DNA of 64,000 nucleotides, taken from contig CANJLW010000001.1 of NCBI GenBank assembly GCA_947475245.1, forward strand, positions 410,025 through 474,024. The letters are read 5' to 3'. Below the pieces are notes generated by a model. It was not told the origin of the DNA. It was given only the letters and a program-made list of their open reading frames with translations, and did not search any database. The translations under genes and the position numbers were made by a program. Below, piece after piece: positions 9,580 through 19,038 of the stretch (its first letter is position 1; every line of letters starts with the position of its first letter). This DNA is from Acetobacteraceae bacterium (GTDB lineage Bacteria > Pseudomonadota > Alphaproteobacteria > Acetobacterales > Acetobacteraceae).

Positions 9580-10479
9580 ATGGCAACCGACGTCTTGCTC
9601 TCTCGTCGTCTGACCCTGTGCCGCTTGGCTGCGTCGATCGGCATCGGCGCGGTCTTCGCGCCGCTCCATCAGGCTTGGGCGGCCGAAGCGAAAGCGGCAC
9701 CGCTGGGTAAGCCCATCGCCGGCAAGCCGAACCAGGCCGCCAAGGGGCCAAGGCCGCTGATCGTGCTCGATCCCGGACATGGCGGCAAAGATCCCGGCGC
9801 GATCGGCGTTTCCGGCACTTATGAAAAGCATGTGACCCTGGCCGCCGCGATCGAATTGCGTCGGTTGCTGGAACAGACCGGGCGCTATCGCGTCGAACTG
9901 ACCCGCACCCGCGACGTGTTCATCCCGTTGGACGATCGGGTCGGGCGGGCACAGCAGCGCGGCGCGGCGTTGCTGATCTCCATCCACGCCGATGCCCTGG
10001 TCGATCGCGGCGTGCGCGGTGCCTCGGTCTACACCCTGGCGCAATCGGCATCCGATCCCCAGACAGCGGCCTTGGCCCGTACCGAGAATGCGGCCGACCG
10101 CTTTGCCGGCCCGATTCGGCGCAATACCTCGCCGGAGGTCGCGCAAATTCTGTCCAGCCTGCTGCGTCAGGAAACGCGCGTCGGTTCCGCGCGTCTGGCG
10201 CGATCCCTGGTGCGCGGTCTGGATCGCGACCTGCCCATGCTGCCCAATCCCATCCGCCATGCCGGGTTCGCGGTCCTGAAGGCGGCGGATGTGCCGAGTG
10301 TGTTGGTGGAGATGGGATTTATGTCGAATCCCAGGGACGAGGCGGCGTTGCGGCGGCATGATCATCGCCATGTGGTGGCCGATGCGATCCGTCGTTCCAT
10401 CGATACCTACTTCGCCGCCCCGGGGCCGACGCCCCAACGTGTAGCCGAGCAGTTCTCGGGGCCTGAAAGGCCGGTTTGA
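9580..10479 (+). CDS. N-acetylmuramoyl-L-alanine amidase (AmiC-type, Amidase_3)
   Basis: 299 residues. The N-terminus carries a twin-arginine-like signal (SRRLTLCRLAA, ending near the AWAAEA cleavage region), so the enzyme should act in the periplasm on peptidoglycan cross-bridges during cell separation. The catalytic domain starts IVLDPGHGGKDPG, with the zinc-ligand His in GHGG. Further hallmarks are the zinc-ligand Glu in YEKHVTL, the zinc-ligand His in SIHADA, and VEMGFMSNPRDE with the catalytic Glu. It is short for AmiC because the N-terminal AMIN domain is absent. It lies 69 bases upstream of PBP1A, a typical cell-wall pairing in alphaproteobacteria. Confidence 0.92.
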   Translation: MATDVLLSRRLTLCRLAASIGIGAVFAPLHQAWAAEAKAAPLGKPIAGKPNQAAKGPRPLIVLDPGHGGKDPGAIGVSGTYEKHVTLAAAIELRRLLEQTGRYRVELTRTRDVFIPLDDRVGRAQQRGAALLISIHADALVDRGVRGASVYTLAQSASDPQTAALARTENAADRFAGPIRRNTSPEVAQILSSLLRQETRVGSARLARSLVRGLDRDLPMLPNPIRHAGFAVLKAADVPSVLVEMGFMSNPRDEAALRRHDHRHVVADAIRRSIDTYFAAPGPTPQRVAEQFSGPERPV

Positions 10480-10548
10480 AGGGTGGGGGGCGCGGTTATC
10501 GATCATCAATCGCTGGCAATCGGCGGCTGTTAACCTTATCTGCCTTCC

Positions 10549-13179
10549 ATGACTGCCCCCTTGACCGCCGGCGAGCGTTTGTCGCCACAAAAGGCCTCTC
10601 GCGCGTCGCCTCCGCCGCGCGTGGTCCGGAAGCGTAGCCGCCTTGTGCGTTGGTTGCGGGGGGTGATTGGCGGACTGCTCGCGCTTTTTCTGGCGATCGC
10701 GGTTGTGGGCGGCGCGGGCGGCTGGATGGCCATCCAGCATTTCAGCGCCGATCTGCCGGATGTGGAGGGGCTGAGGAACTACCAGCCCCCGGTCATGAGC
10801 CGAGTTTACGCCGGTGACGCGCGCCTGCTGACGGAACTGGCGACGGAGCGGCGCATCTTCGTGCCGTATTCGGCGATCCCCGACATCGTGCGCCAGGCCT
10901 TTGTGTCGGCCGAGGACCAGAACTTTCATCTGCATCGAGGCATCGATCCGATCGCGATCGGGCGCGCGGCGATGTTCAACCTGACCCATATGGGGCAGGG
11001 GCGGCGGCCGATCGGGGCATCGACGATTACGCAGCAGGTCGCCAAGAACATGCTGCTCGACAATCAGATGTCCTTCGCACGGAAGGTGCGGGAAGCAATC
11101 CTGGCGGTGCGGATCGAACAGAACCTGCCGAAAGAGCGCATTCTTGAGCTTTACCTGAACGAAATTTACCTCGGCGTCGGTTCCTACGGTGTCGCCGCCG
11201 CGGCGCAATCCTACTTCAACAAGCCGTTGGAACGCCTGTCATTGTCCGAGGCCGCGTTTCTGGCGGCCCTGCCCAAGGCACCCAACAACTACAACCCGTT
11301 CCGCTTTCCGGACGCCGCGAAGACGCGTCGCGACTGGGTGCTGGATCGCATGACGGACGACAAGGTCGTGACCGCCGCGCTGGCCGCGACCGCCAAGGCC
11401 GAACCGATCGTGGCGACGGAATTCCGACGTCCTCCGCCGATTCCGGCCGGCGACTGGTTCGCGGAGGAAGTGCGTCGCCAGCTGATCGCGCAGTTCGGCC
11501 AAGATACAGCGACTCAAGGCGGGCTGATGGTGCGGACCAGCCTGGACCCGGCCTTGCAGATCGCCGCCGAGAAAGCGCTGCGCGATGGGCTGTTGGCCTA
11601 TGACCGCAAGCTTGGCGGTTGGCGCGGGCCGGTGGCGAAGTCCGAGGCAAACGCCGTGCTGGATCGCGACTGGCCCATGCTGCTCGGACAGGTCGCTCGG
11701 CCGCCGGGCATGGCGCAAGGCTGGACATTGGGGATCGTGCTGGCGTCTTCCGACCAGGAGGGCAAGCTGGGTTGGATGGACGGCGGGCAGGGCGGGTCGC
11801 AGCCGCGCACCGGCGTTCTGGGGCTGGCGGACATCGCCTGGGCAAGGCCGATCGTCGACGGCAAGCTCGGCCCCGCGCCAAAGCGTGTTTCCGACGTGTT
11901 GTCGCCGGGCGATGTGGTGATGATCGAACCGCCGGCCGCGGGTGCGCCGCCGCCTCCGCCCCCGCCGGTGACCCCGACACAGCCCCGTCGCGGCGTGCTT
12001 GTGCAGCCGCCGCCGCCGCCGCAACCGCGTGTGGCGTTGCGCCAGATTCCGGCCGTTCAGGGCGCGCTGGTGTCGTTGGACCCGGCCACCGGGCGTGTGC
12101 TGGCCTTGGTTGGCGGATGGAGCTTTGAGCAAAGCCAGTTCAACCGCGCCACGCAGGCGATGCGTCAGCCGGGGTCCAGCTTCAAGCCGATGGTCTACCT
12201 GACCGCGCTGGAAAAGGGGATTTCGCCGAGCCAGCGGTTTTTGGACGCGCCGATCGTGATTGAATCGGCGGCCGGAAAATGGCGACCGAACAATTACGGC
12301 GGCACCTTCAGCGGCCCGGTGTCGATGCGCAACGCCTTGGAACAGTCCTTGAACCTCGTGACCCTGCGGATCGCGCAACGCGTGGGCATGGAAGCGGTGG
12401 CCAACACGGCGGTCCGGTTCCACATGGTCGATTCCATGCCGCACGTCCTGCCCGCCGCGCTGGGGGCGGTCGAAACGACCGTGATCCGAGAGGCCGGTGC
12501 CTATGCCGCGTTGGCCGCGGGTGGTCGGGAAGTCATCCCGACCTTGATCGACAGCGTGCAGGACCGCGACGGTCACATCGTTTGGCGTGGCCAGGGCGGG
12601 GGACAGACCGGGGCCAATATGGGCATCGAGTGCACGGACTGCGCCGATCCCGCGACACCGCCGGAACTGACCGATTCACGCAAGCAGATCGCCGATCCCG
12701 CCAGCGTGTTCCAGCTTATCACGATGCTGCAAGGCGCGGTGCAGCGCGGCACGGGCACCGCCGCGGGCAAGGGGTTGAACCGCGCGATCGCCGGCAAAAC
12801 CGGCACGTCGCAGGATTATATCGACGCCTGGTTCTCGGGCTTTACGCCGGACCTCGTGACCACGGTCTGGGTTGGCTTCGACACACCGACGCCGCTGGGG
12901 AACAACGAAACCGGCGGCTCCGTGGCCGCGCCGATCTGGCGTGAATACATGGCCGTCGCGCTGCGCAACCGCCCCGCGCTGACCTTCGTACCGCCGCCCG
13001 GCGTCACCCTGTCGTCATGGGAAAGCGGCACCGGTACGGTCACCGACGCGTTCAAGCCGAACCAGGCTCCCGGCGCGTCGTCCGGCTCGGGATTTGGGGC
13101 GCCTTCCGGGGCGGTGACGCAGGACGGTGCCGCGCCCGCGCACGGCGGAGTCGACAGCAGCCTGGGCGGCCTGTATTGA
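10549..13179 (+). CDS. mrcA: Penicillin-binding protein 1A, bifunctional transglycosylase/transpeptidase
   Basis: 876 residues. A cytosolic Arg-rich start is followed by one membrane anchor (about residues 38-62). The GT51 glycosyltransferase domain has its catalytic Glu in SAEDQNFHLHRG (E123) and the GASTITQQVAKN motif. The transpeptidase domain carries SSFK (near 542-545) and KTGTS (near 749-753). It polymerises and cross-links peptidoglycan at the inner membrane. Between the two, about residues 459-497, lies a proline-rich linker with several runs of Pro. The C-terminal tail is Gly/Ser/Ala-rich. It follows the amidase gene in the same direction and probably shares its transcript. Confidence 0.94.
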   Translation: MTAPLTAGERLSPQKASRASPPPRVVRKRSRLVRWLRGVIGGLLALFLAIAVVGGAGGWMAIQHFSADLPDVEGLRNYQPPVMSRVYAGDARLLTELATERRIFVPYSAIPDIVRQAFVSAEDQNFHLHRGIDPIAIGRAAMFNLTHMGQGRRPIGASTITQQVAKNMLLDNQMSFARKVREAILAVRIEQNLPKERILELYLNEIYLGVGSYGVAAAAQSYFNKPLERLSLSEAAFLAALPKAPNNYNPFRFPDAAKTRRDWVLDRMTDDKVVTAALAATAKAEPIVATEFRRPPPIPAGDWFAEEVRRQLIAQFGQDTATQGGLMVRTSLDPALQIAAEKALRDGLLAYDRKLGGWRGPVAKSEANAVLDRDWPMLLGQVARPPGMAQGWTLGIVLASSDQEGKLGWMDGGQGGSQPRTGVLGLADIAWARPIVDGKLGPAPKRVSDVLSPGDVVMIEPPAAGAPPPPPPPVTPTQPRRGVLVQPPPPPQPRVALRQIPAVQGALVSLDPATGRVLALVGGWSFEQSQFNRATQAMRQPGSSFKPMVYLTALEKGISPSQRFLDAPIVIESAAGKWRPNNYGGTFSGPVSMRNALEQSLNLVTLRIAQRVGMEAVANTAVRFHMVDSMPHVLPAALGAVETTVIREAGAYAALAAGGREVIPTLIDSVQDRDGHIVWRGQGGGQTGANMGIECTDCADPATPPELTDSRKQIADPASVFQLITMLQGAVQRGTGTAAGKGLNRAIAGKTGTSQDYIDAWFSGFTPDLVTTVWVGFDTPTPLGNNETGGSVAAPIWREYMAVALRNRPALTFVPPPGVTLSSWESGTGTVTDAFKPNQAPGASSGSGFGAPSGAVTQDGAAPAHGGVDSSLGGLY

Positions 13180-13211
13180 GCCGCGCTTATTCAGCAACAT
13201 GAGCGTTTGAT

Positions 13212-14343
13212 ATGTCCGCCGAATCGGATGCCCTGAACGAACAGATCAAGCAGTCGGTCGCGCTGCTGAGGAGGCATCTTTGACTGGGATGTCGCCGAAG
13301 CCCGTCTGGACGAACTGAACAACAAAGCCGAAGACCCGGCGCTGTGGAACGATGCCGCGGCGGCTCAGAAGCTTATGCGCGAACGCAACCAGATCGCCGG
13401 CGCGATGGACGCCGTGCGCAAGCTGGAAACCGAAGTCGCCGATGCGCTGGAACTGATCGAACTGGCGGAAGCCGATAACGACGCGGCCATGGTCGCCGAT
13501 GCCATGGCATCGTTGCGCGCCGCGGCAGAAGAGGCGAAGCGCAGGGAAATCGAAAGCCTGCTGTCCGGCGAGGCCGACAGCAACGACTGTTATATCGAGT
13601 TGAACTCCGGCGCCGGCGGGACAGAGGCGCAGGATTGGGCCGAAATGCTGATGCGCATGTACATGCGCTGGGCCGAGCAGCACGGCTATAAAGTGCAGTT
13701 GATGGAAGAGAGCGAGGGCGAGCAGGCCGGGATCAAATCCGCGACGCTGCACGTCACCGGACCGAATGCCTATGGCTGGCTGAAGACCGAGGGCGGCGTT
13801 CATCGCCTTGTCCGTATCAGCCCGTTCGACGCGAATGCTCGTCGGCAGACTAGCTTTGCCAGTGTCTGGGTTTACCCGGTCGTCGACGATACCATCGAGA
13901 TCGACATCAACCCCGCGGATTTGAAGGTAGACACCTACCGGGCGTCGGGTGCCGGTGGTCAGCACGTCAACAAGACGGAAAGCGCCATCCGCATCACCCA
14001 TATCCCGACGGGCATCATCGTCGCCTGTCAGAATGATCGCAGCCAGCATCGTAACCGGGCCACGGCGATGGAGATGCTGAAGGCGCGGATGTACGAAGCC
14101 GAACTGCGCAAGCGTGAAGCGATCACCGCGACGCAGGAAGATGCCAAGACCGATATCGGTTGGGGTCACCAAATCCGCAATTACGTGTTGGCTCCGTATC
14201 AGTTGGTGAAGGATTTGCGCACCGGGGTCGAAAAGGGCAATCCGGACGCGGTTCTGGACGGCGATCTGGATGACTTCATGGCGGCCGCTCTGGCCGCGCG
14301 TTCCGGCGCGACCCGATCCGACGCGAGTGCGCAGGCGCGCTGA
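13212..14343 (+). CDS. prfB: Peptide chain release factor 2 (programmed +1 frameshift)
   Basis: RF2 reads UGA and UAA stop codons. The gene is in two frames: 23 codons from ATG 13212 to CTT 13278-13280, then an in-frame TGA (13281-13283). Reading resumes in +1 at GAC 13282-13284 and runs to the stop at 14341-14343, giving 376 residues. The join restores the family sequence [13 protein letters not shown]. The second part has the SPF stop-recognition motif ([10 protein letters not shown]), which is RF2-specific, and the catalytic GGQ loop ([11 protein letters not shown]). Length matches bacterial RF2. Without allowing for the shift the gene would wrongly appear to start near 13375. Confidence 0.96.
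13269..13284 (+). promoter_or_regulatory. RF2 programmed frameshift signal
   Basis: AGGAGG (13269-13274) acts as an internal Shine-Dalgarno element three bases before the slippery CTT TGA C (13278-13284). This is the classical arrangement by which low RF2 lets ribosomes slip +1 at CUU-U and so autoregulates RF2 synthesis. Confidence 0.95.
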
Positions 14344-14355
14344 CGGCGCGCCTGC
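14331..14355 (+). terminator. Hairpin spanning the prfB stop codon
   Basis: A perfect 10-bp GC stem (GCAGGCGCGC / GCGCGCCTGC) with a 5-base loop containing the TGA stop. No T tract follows, so it may stabilise the 3' end as much as terminate transcription. Confidence 0.5.
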
Positions 14356-14438
14356 CTAAGGGCCCGCCCAAGCGCGCTGACGCAGAATTCTGTCTGCGGA
14401 TTCATCGTGCGTTAAGGTTTGCCCGTCATTGTACGGGC

Positions 14439-15899
14439 ATGACGCATATCGCCCCCATTCCACCGTTTGACGAAATCGGCGCGGCCTATGTCCAGGGTCT
14501 GCTCTGCTTGCGCGCGGGGCAGTATCAGGAAGCGGAGTCCTGGTTCGGACTGGTTTTGACGCAAGACCCTAGGCACGAAGGCGCGCATCGGAATCTCGTG
14601 CGGGCCTTGCTGGCGCGTGGATCCTTTGCCGAAGTCATCCTGCGCGCCGGGCACGCGTTGTCGGTGTTGCCCGAGGACGCGGGCCTGCATTACGCGCTGG
14701 GAACCGCGTTGCGTGGCATCGGCAAGGCGGCGGAAGCGGCCGAAATGCTGTGCCGAGCGGTGGCGCTGGAACCGGGACATGCGGCGGCGTGGCTGAATTT
14801 GGGGAATGCCTGCGTCGATCTAGACGATCTGGTGACGGCGGAAACCTGCTGTCGGACGGCCATTCACCTCAACCCCGGCTTTCCCGAAGCCTTGTCGAGC
14901 CTCGGCTATCTGTTGACGGTGCGGGGACATCTGCCGGAAGCGATCGAGGCATGCGAAGCCGCGATCGCGGTGCAGTCGGATTGTATTCAGGCGCATTGGA
15001 ATTTGGCGACGGTGGCCTTGTTGTCCGGCGATTTGCGGCGCGGCTTTCAGGAGTACGAGTGGCGCAAGCGCCATGATCGGTTCCGTCGCGATTTCGTCGA
15101 TCTGCCGGGGCCGGTCTGGGATGGCGGCGATCCCGAGGGGCGAACGATCCTGGTGCAGGCGGAACAGGGTTTTGGCGACACGATCCAGTTCGCGCGCTTT
15201 CTGCCGCTGATCGTCGCGCTGGGCGGGCGGGTCGTTCTGGCCTGCGACCGGCGGGTCGCGCCGTTGATAAGCTCGATGCCCCATGTGCGAGTCGTGTCCA
15301 AAGGCGGTCCCTTGCCGGAATACGATGCCTGGATCGATCAAATGAGCCTGCCACGCGCCTTTGGCTGCACGCTTGGAACGATTCCGTCGGCCGGTGGCTA
15401 TCTGGCGGCCGATCCCGCGTTGCTACGCGCCTGGCGTGCGCGCTTGCCGTTGGGACGAAAGGTCGGTCTGGTCTGGTCGGGGAATCCGTTGCATTCGAAC
15501 GATCGGCGGCGGTCAATTCCGACGGATTGTCTGACTCGGTTGGTGGAAGGCAGCGGCGCCCAGTTCGTGTCTCTGCAACCCGAGGGCGCGTTGCCCGGCG
15601 TGATGGATATCTCCGACGGATTGACGAACTACGCGCAGACGGCGGCGGCGATCGCGGCGCTGGATCTCGTCATCACCGTCGATACGTCGGTCGCGCATCT
15701 GGCGGGGGCGATGGGCGTGCCGGTCTGGATCATGCTGCCGCACGCGCCGGATTGGCGTTGGCTGCTCGGCCGTGACGATACGCCCTGGTACCGTTCTGCT
15801 CGGCTGTTCCGTCAGGACAAGCCGAACGACTGGGCGGGCGTGATCGACCGGGTGGAGGCGGCGTTGGCGCTTAAAATCGTTCCTCACCGCGTGTCCTGA
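14439..15899 (+). CDS. TPR protein with GT9/SPINDLY-like glycosyltransferase domain
   Basis: 486 residues. Residues about 10-215 are consecutive tetratricopeptide repeats of about 34 residues (for example ALGTALRGIGKAAEAAEMLCRAVALEPGHAAAW). The C-terminal half has QAEQGFGDTIQFARFLP, KVGLVWSGNPLHSNDRRRS and DTSVAHLAGAMGVPVWIMLP, a signature common to TPR-linked, GT9-like (heptosyltransferase-fold) transferases. Such proteins are thought to glycosylate surface polymers or proteins; the acceptor is unknown. It starts the local glycosyltransferase cluster, and its 3' end overlaps the convergent DUF6614 gene by 29 bases. Confidence 0.8.
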   Translation: MTHIAPIPPFDEIGAAYVQGLLCLRAGQYQEAESWFGLVLTQDPRHEGAHRNLVRALLARGSFAEVILRAGHALSVLPEDAGLHYALGTALRGIGKAAEAAEMLCRAVALEPGHAAAWLNLGNACVDLDDLVTAETCCRTAIHLNPGFPEALSSLGYLLTVRGHLPEAIEACEAAIAVQSDCIQAHWNLATVALLSGDLRRGFQEYEWRKRHDRFRRDFVDLPGPVWDGGDPEGRTILVQAEQGFGDTIQFARFLPLIVALGGRVVLACDRRVAPLISSMPHVRVVSKGGPLPEYDAWIDQMSLPRAFGCTLGTIPSAGGYLAADPALLRAWRARLPLGRKVGLVWSGNPLHSNDRRRSIPTDCLTRLVEGSGAQFVSLQPEGALPGVMDISDGLTNYAQTAAAIAALDLVITVDTSVAHLAGAMGVPVWIMLPHAPDWRWLLGRDDTPWYRSARLFRQDKPNDWAGVIDRVEAALALKIVPHRVS

Positions 15900-16221
15900 A
15901 CGGGTCCGGAAAGTCGCGGTACAGCGCGAAATTGGCGTTGCGGACTATGCTGTTGACGCCGAAATGGAAGCCTTCCACGGGTTCGCTGCGTCCGGCGACG
16001 GATTGAAACGCGGCGTCGAGCTGCGCGAGATCGCGTACCTCGATCATAATGTGGAACTCTCCAAGGCTGGACGGGCCAAGGCCGAGCTTGCGGCGGGTGA
16101 GCCGCCATGCGTGGATGAGAGCGCGCTCTTGCAGGTGTCCCATGTACAGGGCGAGCTTTTCGCTGAACACGATGTCGCTGGTTCCCGGCTGCAGGTCGCA
16201 CCAGACGTGATAGATATCCAT
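15871..16221 (-). CDS. DUF6614 family protein
   Basis: 116 residues beginning MDIYHVWCDL with strong internal matches to what I recall of DUF6614: TRRKLGLGP, EFHIMIEV, and a C-terminal FALYRDFPD. It has a ferredoxin-like alpha/beta pattern reminiscent of small dimeric EthD/NIPSNAP-type proteins, but no function is established. The ATG at 16221 follows AAGGG. The frame is open much further upstream, but the family homology starts here. It is transcribed away from the glycosyltransferase at 16312. Confidence 0.75.
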   Translation of the reverse strand: MDIYHVWCDLQPGTSDIVFSEKLALYMGHLQERALIHAWRLTRRKLGLGPSSLGEFHIMIEVRDLAQLDAAFQSVAGRSEPVEGFHFGVNSIVRNANFALYRDFPDPFRTRGEERF

Positions 16222-16311
16222 ATCGGAACCCTTGGATCGATGGACGTTGCGGTTGCGTCGGGGCGCGCCTAAAGCAAACCGCCTGCGAGCGTACTCGAAC
16301 AGAGTGGTTGA

Positions 16312-18060
16312 ATGCACGTCGCCTTTATCGGTCACGACTATCATCGAAAGACGGGTTCCAGTCGGTTTCTGCTCGAACTGATCGAGGAATTCGCCACGGT
16401 GGAAAGCTGGTTCGGCGCGCCGGGGCGTGGCGCGGACTGGGACTGGGCGGCGGATTTCGACGAGACGCGATACGACCTGATCGTGGTGTTTCAAATCCAC
16501 GAGGCGTTTCGTCTGTTGAGCGGACGCCATCCGAATGTCGTGTTTGTGCCGATGTACGACGCGATGTTCTGGGCCGGAGCGTTCTATTGGCGTCCGGCGT
16601 TCAACCACGCCAAGACGCTGTGTCTGTCCTGGGCTTTGCGACAAGAGGTCATGCGGCGGGGGGCCGTTCAGGCGGGATTTCAGTATTTCCCTGACCCAGC
16701 CCGCCATGCGGTTTCGGACGATTTCGAGACTCTGCGCGGGATCCTCTGGTACCGGCGGCGGGAAATCACGCCCGATCTGGTCTTTGGCTTGTGCGAGGGC
16801 ACGACGTTCGATCGGTTCACCGTGCATCATGCGCCCGACCCTGGGAATGAGGCTCCGGCGGATTGGGTTGCGCCGTCGCATATGGGGCGGCTGGCGGTAA
16901 CCGGATGGTCTGCCGATGGCGGCGCCTATAAGAATGCCTTGCGCGAGGCCAACGTGTATTTCGCCCCCCGCCCTTGGGAGGGCATCGGGATGAGCTTTTT
17001 GGAGGCGATGGCGTCTGGCCATTGTGTCGTCGCGCCGGACGGACCGACGATGAGCGAATACATATCCCACGGGCATAACGGACTACTGTTCGATCCGGCT
17101 GCTCCGGCCCCGCTGAATTTCGCAACCGCCCGTGCGATCGGTGCTCGGGCGCGGGAAAGCGTGATGCTGGGACACGCGCGCTGGGCGGCCGACAAGGATC
17201 GGCTTGTGGCGTTTCTGACGACGCCCACGGCGCGACTGCGGTCGGTCGGCGCATCGGTCGGTGTCGTTGCCTCCTGTTCGGACGTTGCAGAGGTTGTGCC
17301 TTTGGTCGCCGGAGAGTCGTATGCGGAGGCAGTGAGCAACGCCGCGACACAATCCGGCCCACCCTGGCTCCTCTGTCTGCCCCCAGATGCTCGGCTTATC
17401 GACGCCGGCGCGCTGACGCGGTTGCTGACCGATGCACCGGACGACGCGGTGGCGGTTATCGGGCATTGCCTCGAGCAGACCTCCCCGGGTGTGGAAATGC
17501 TTCGGCGGGCGGGGGATTTCGCGACCTCCGCCGAGCGTCTGGGGCAGGGGCGTTTGAATTTTGGTTGGCTGCTGGGATTGCCGGTGACGGCCGCGACGGC
17601 GATCCGGCGCGACGCGGTGCGGCGGCTTCCGCTCGAACCGCGGTGGGGGGATGCGGCGCTGCTGGATTGGTTGTTCCAGGCGCAGGCGCTTGGGCGCGTG
17701 CACTTGCGTGACGAGGTGGTCGCGGTGTGCCCGGACGCGTTGGTGGGTCGTCACGCCGGCGATCCGGCGATGACGGCACTGGCGGCGATGCTGCGCGCGC
17801 GGGGCGACGCGGCGGCGATCGACCGGTTGTTCCAGGGATTCGACGACGCGTGTCGCGCGCGCGGCCCGTCGGCCGGGATCGGCGTTCGGCTGTTGCGCGT
17901 GTTGGGCGCGTTGGAGCAGGTGTCGCCTGGGATGGCGGAATTGATGGAGCGCTGTCTGCGCAGCACCGCGTTGCGGCGCGTGGCGGTGCGGCTTTTACGC
18001 CGCGACAAGGCCTTCGCGCGCGGGGCGATTGGCCAATCCGGAGGAAACGCGGCACATTGA
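16312..18060 (+). CDS. Two-part glycosyltransferase: GT4-like N-terminus, GT2-like C-terminus
   Basis: 582 residues. Residues 1-300 look like a GT4/GT-B enzyme: a MHVAFIGHDYHRKTGSSR start, an APRPWEGIGMSFLEAMASGHCVVAPDGPTMSEY-type donor-binding block (shown here only in part: EGIGMSFLEAMASG), and HNGLLFDP. From about 310 a second region (VGVVASCSDVAEVVPLV onward) resembles a GT2 alpha/beta domain but lacks a clear DxD motif. The next gene is a true GT2 enzyme whose frame overlaps this one. Likely role is assembly of a surface polysaccharide. ATG 16312 lies 90 bases from the divergent DUF6614 gene. Confidence 0.72.
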   Translation: MHVAFIGHDYHRKTGSSRFLLELIEEFATVESWFGAPGRGADWDWAADFDETRYDLIVVFQIHEAFRLLSGRHPNVVFVPMYDAMFWAGAFYWRPAFNHAKTLCLSWALRQEVMRRGAVQAGFQYFPDPARHAVSDDFETLRGILWYRRREITPDLVFGLCEGTTFDRFTVHHAPDPGNEAPADWVAPSHMGRLAVTGWSADGGAYKNALREANVYFAPRPWEGIGMSFLEAMASGHCVVAPDGPTMSEYISHGHNGLLFDPAAPAPLNFATARAIGARARESVMLGHARWAADKDRLVAFLTTPTARLRSVGASVGVVASCSDVAEVVPLVAGESYAEAVSNAATQSGPPWLLCLPPDARLIDAGALTRLLTDAPDDAVAVIGHCLEQTSPGVEMLRRAGDFATSAERLGQGRLNFGWLLGLPVTAATAIRRDAVRRLPLEPRWGDAALLDWLFQAQALGRVHLRDEVVAVCPDALVGRHAGDPAMTALAAMLRARGDAAAIDRLFQGFDDACRARGPSAGIGVRLLRVLGALEQVSPGMAELMERCLRSTALRRVAVRLLRRDKAFARGAIGQSGGNAAH

Positions 18061-19012
18061 ACCCATTAGCAATCGAGTCGGCCAGTTGATCGCACCCGCG
18101 CATCCTGTGTTCAGTATCGTCACGCCTTGTTTGAACCGGGTCGGCAGCATTGGCCGAGCGGTGGAGAGCGTGCTGGCGCAGAATTATCCGGCATTCGAAC
18201 ATATCGTGGTCGACGGTTGTTCGACGGACGGGACGTTGGAGGTCCTGAAGCGCTATCCGCATCTACGGGTGGTGTCGGAGAAGGACCGCAATCTTTACGA
18301 TGCGATCAATAAGGGTATGCGTATGGCCGGCGGCGATGTCGTGGCGCTGCTGAACAGCGACGACCTGTATCCCACCGGCGCGTTCACCGCGGTGGCGGAG
18401 GCGCTGGCCGATCCGACGATTGAGATGGTCATCGGCGGAGCGGAAATTTTCGCGGTGCAAGGCGGTCGGGATGTCGTGCTGAGCCGCTTTATCGGTGAGC
18501 GTGCCACGGGGCTGAGCGAGGCGAATGCGATCGGCAATGTCACGGTGATGAACTCTTCGTTCTGGCGTCCGTCCTTGCTGGAACGCGTCGGATTGTTCGA
18601 CGATCGGTTCCGATTGGCCGCCGACAAGGATTTCTGGATGCGCCTGGTGCTGGCCGCGCCGCGGCATCGGCTGCTGAAGCAGGTGCTGTACCGGTATCTG
18701 AGCCATGAGGGCTCGCTGACGTTTTCGGGCGCCGATCAGCGCGATGCGCTGTCGCTGCATCTGCTGAATCTGGCCCGCACGCGTTTTCCGGAATGCACGC
18801 CGGGTACGCCCGCTTATGCTGCCTATCGACGCTGGCATGCCTGGGCGGTGGGGTATCGGGCGATGCGCGATATCGCGCATGGGCGCATGGCTGGGCTGAT
18901 GGGCACGGCGCGCGAGGGATTCTCTGTCGATCCGCTCTGGCCGGCGCGCTTCCTGGCGCGCCTGCCGGTGCATTGGTTTGATCGCGCCGTGAGGCGCGGG
19001 GAAACGAACTGA
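18029..19012 (+). CDS. Family 2 glycosyltransferase
   Basis: Up to 327 residues. The GT-A core starts at FSIVTPCLNRVGSIGRAVESV, followed by DGCSTDGTLEVL and a nucleotide-sugar site ending LLNSDDLY (the DxD-like motif). A later RLAADKDFWMRL segment carries the acceptor/catalytic acid region. It resembles colanic-acid or EPS-type GT2 transferases that read NVTVMNSSFWR. TTG 18029 overlaps the preceding gene by 32 bases and follows no strong ribosome site; TTG 18086 is an alternative that keeps the whole catalytic domain. Confidence 0.85.
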   Translation: MANPEETRHIEPISNRVGQLIAPAHPVFSIVTPCLNRVGSIGRAVESVLAQNYPAFEHIVVDGCSTDGTLEVLKRYPHLRVVSEKDRNLYDAINKGMRMAGGDVVALLNSDDLYPTGAFTAVAEALADPTIEMVIGGAEIFAVQGGRDVVLSRFIGERATGLSEANAIGNVTVMNSSFWRPSLLERVGLFDDRFRLAADKDFWMRLVLAAPRHRLLKQVLYRYLSHEGSLTFSGADQRDALSLHLLNLARTRFPECTPGTPAYAAYRRWHAWAVGYRAMRDIAHGRMAGLMGTAREGFSVDPLWPARFLARLPVHWFDRAVRRGETN

Positions 19013-19038
19013 GCCGTGAGGCGCGCCGCTGCCCGCCT

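Noticed and set aside
9409-9613. Short basic open frame with a good ribosome site upstream of the amidase gene
   Set aside because: It runs out of frame into the amidase gene, shows no family resemblance and is likely chance; kept only as a remark on the intergenic region.
9319-11208. A minus-strand open frame of about 629 codons opposite the amidase and PBP1A genes
   Set aside because: No motif; the opposite strand holds two certain genes.
18986-19025. Direct repeat of GCCGTGAGGCGCG at 18986-18998 and 19013-19025
   Set aside because: Thirteen GC-rich bases at the end of a gene; can arise by chance and has no associated structure.
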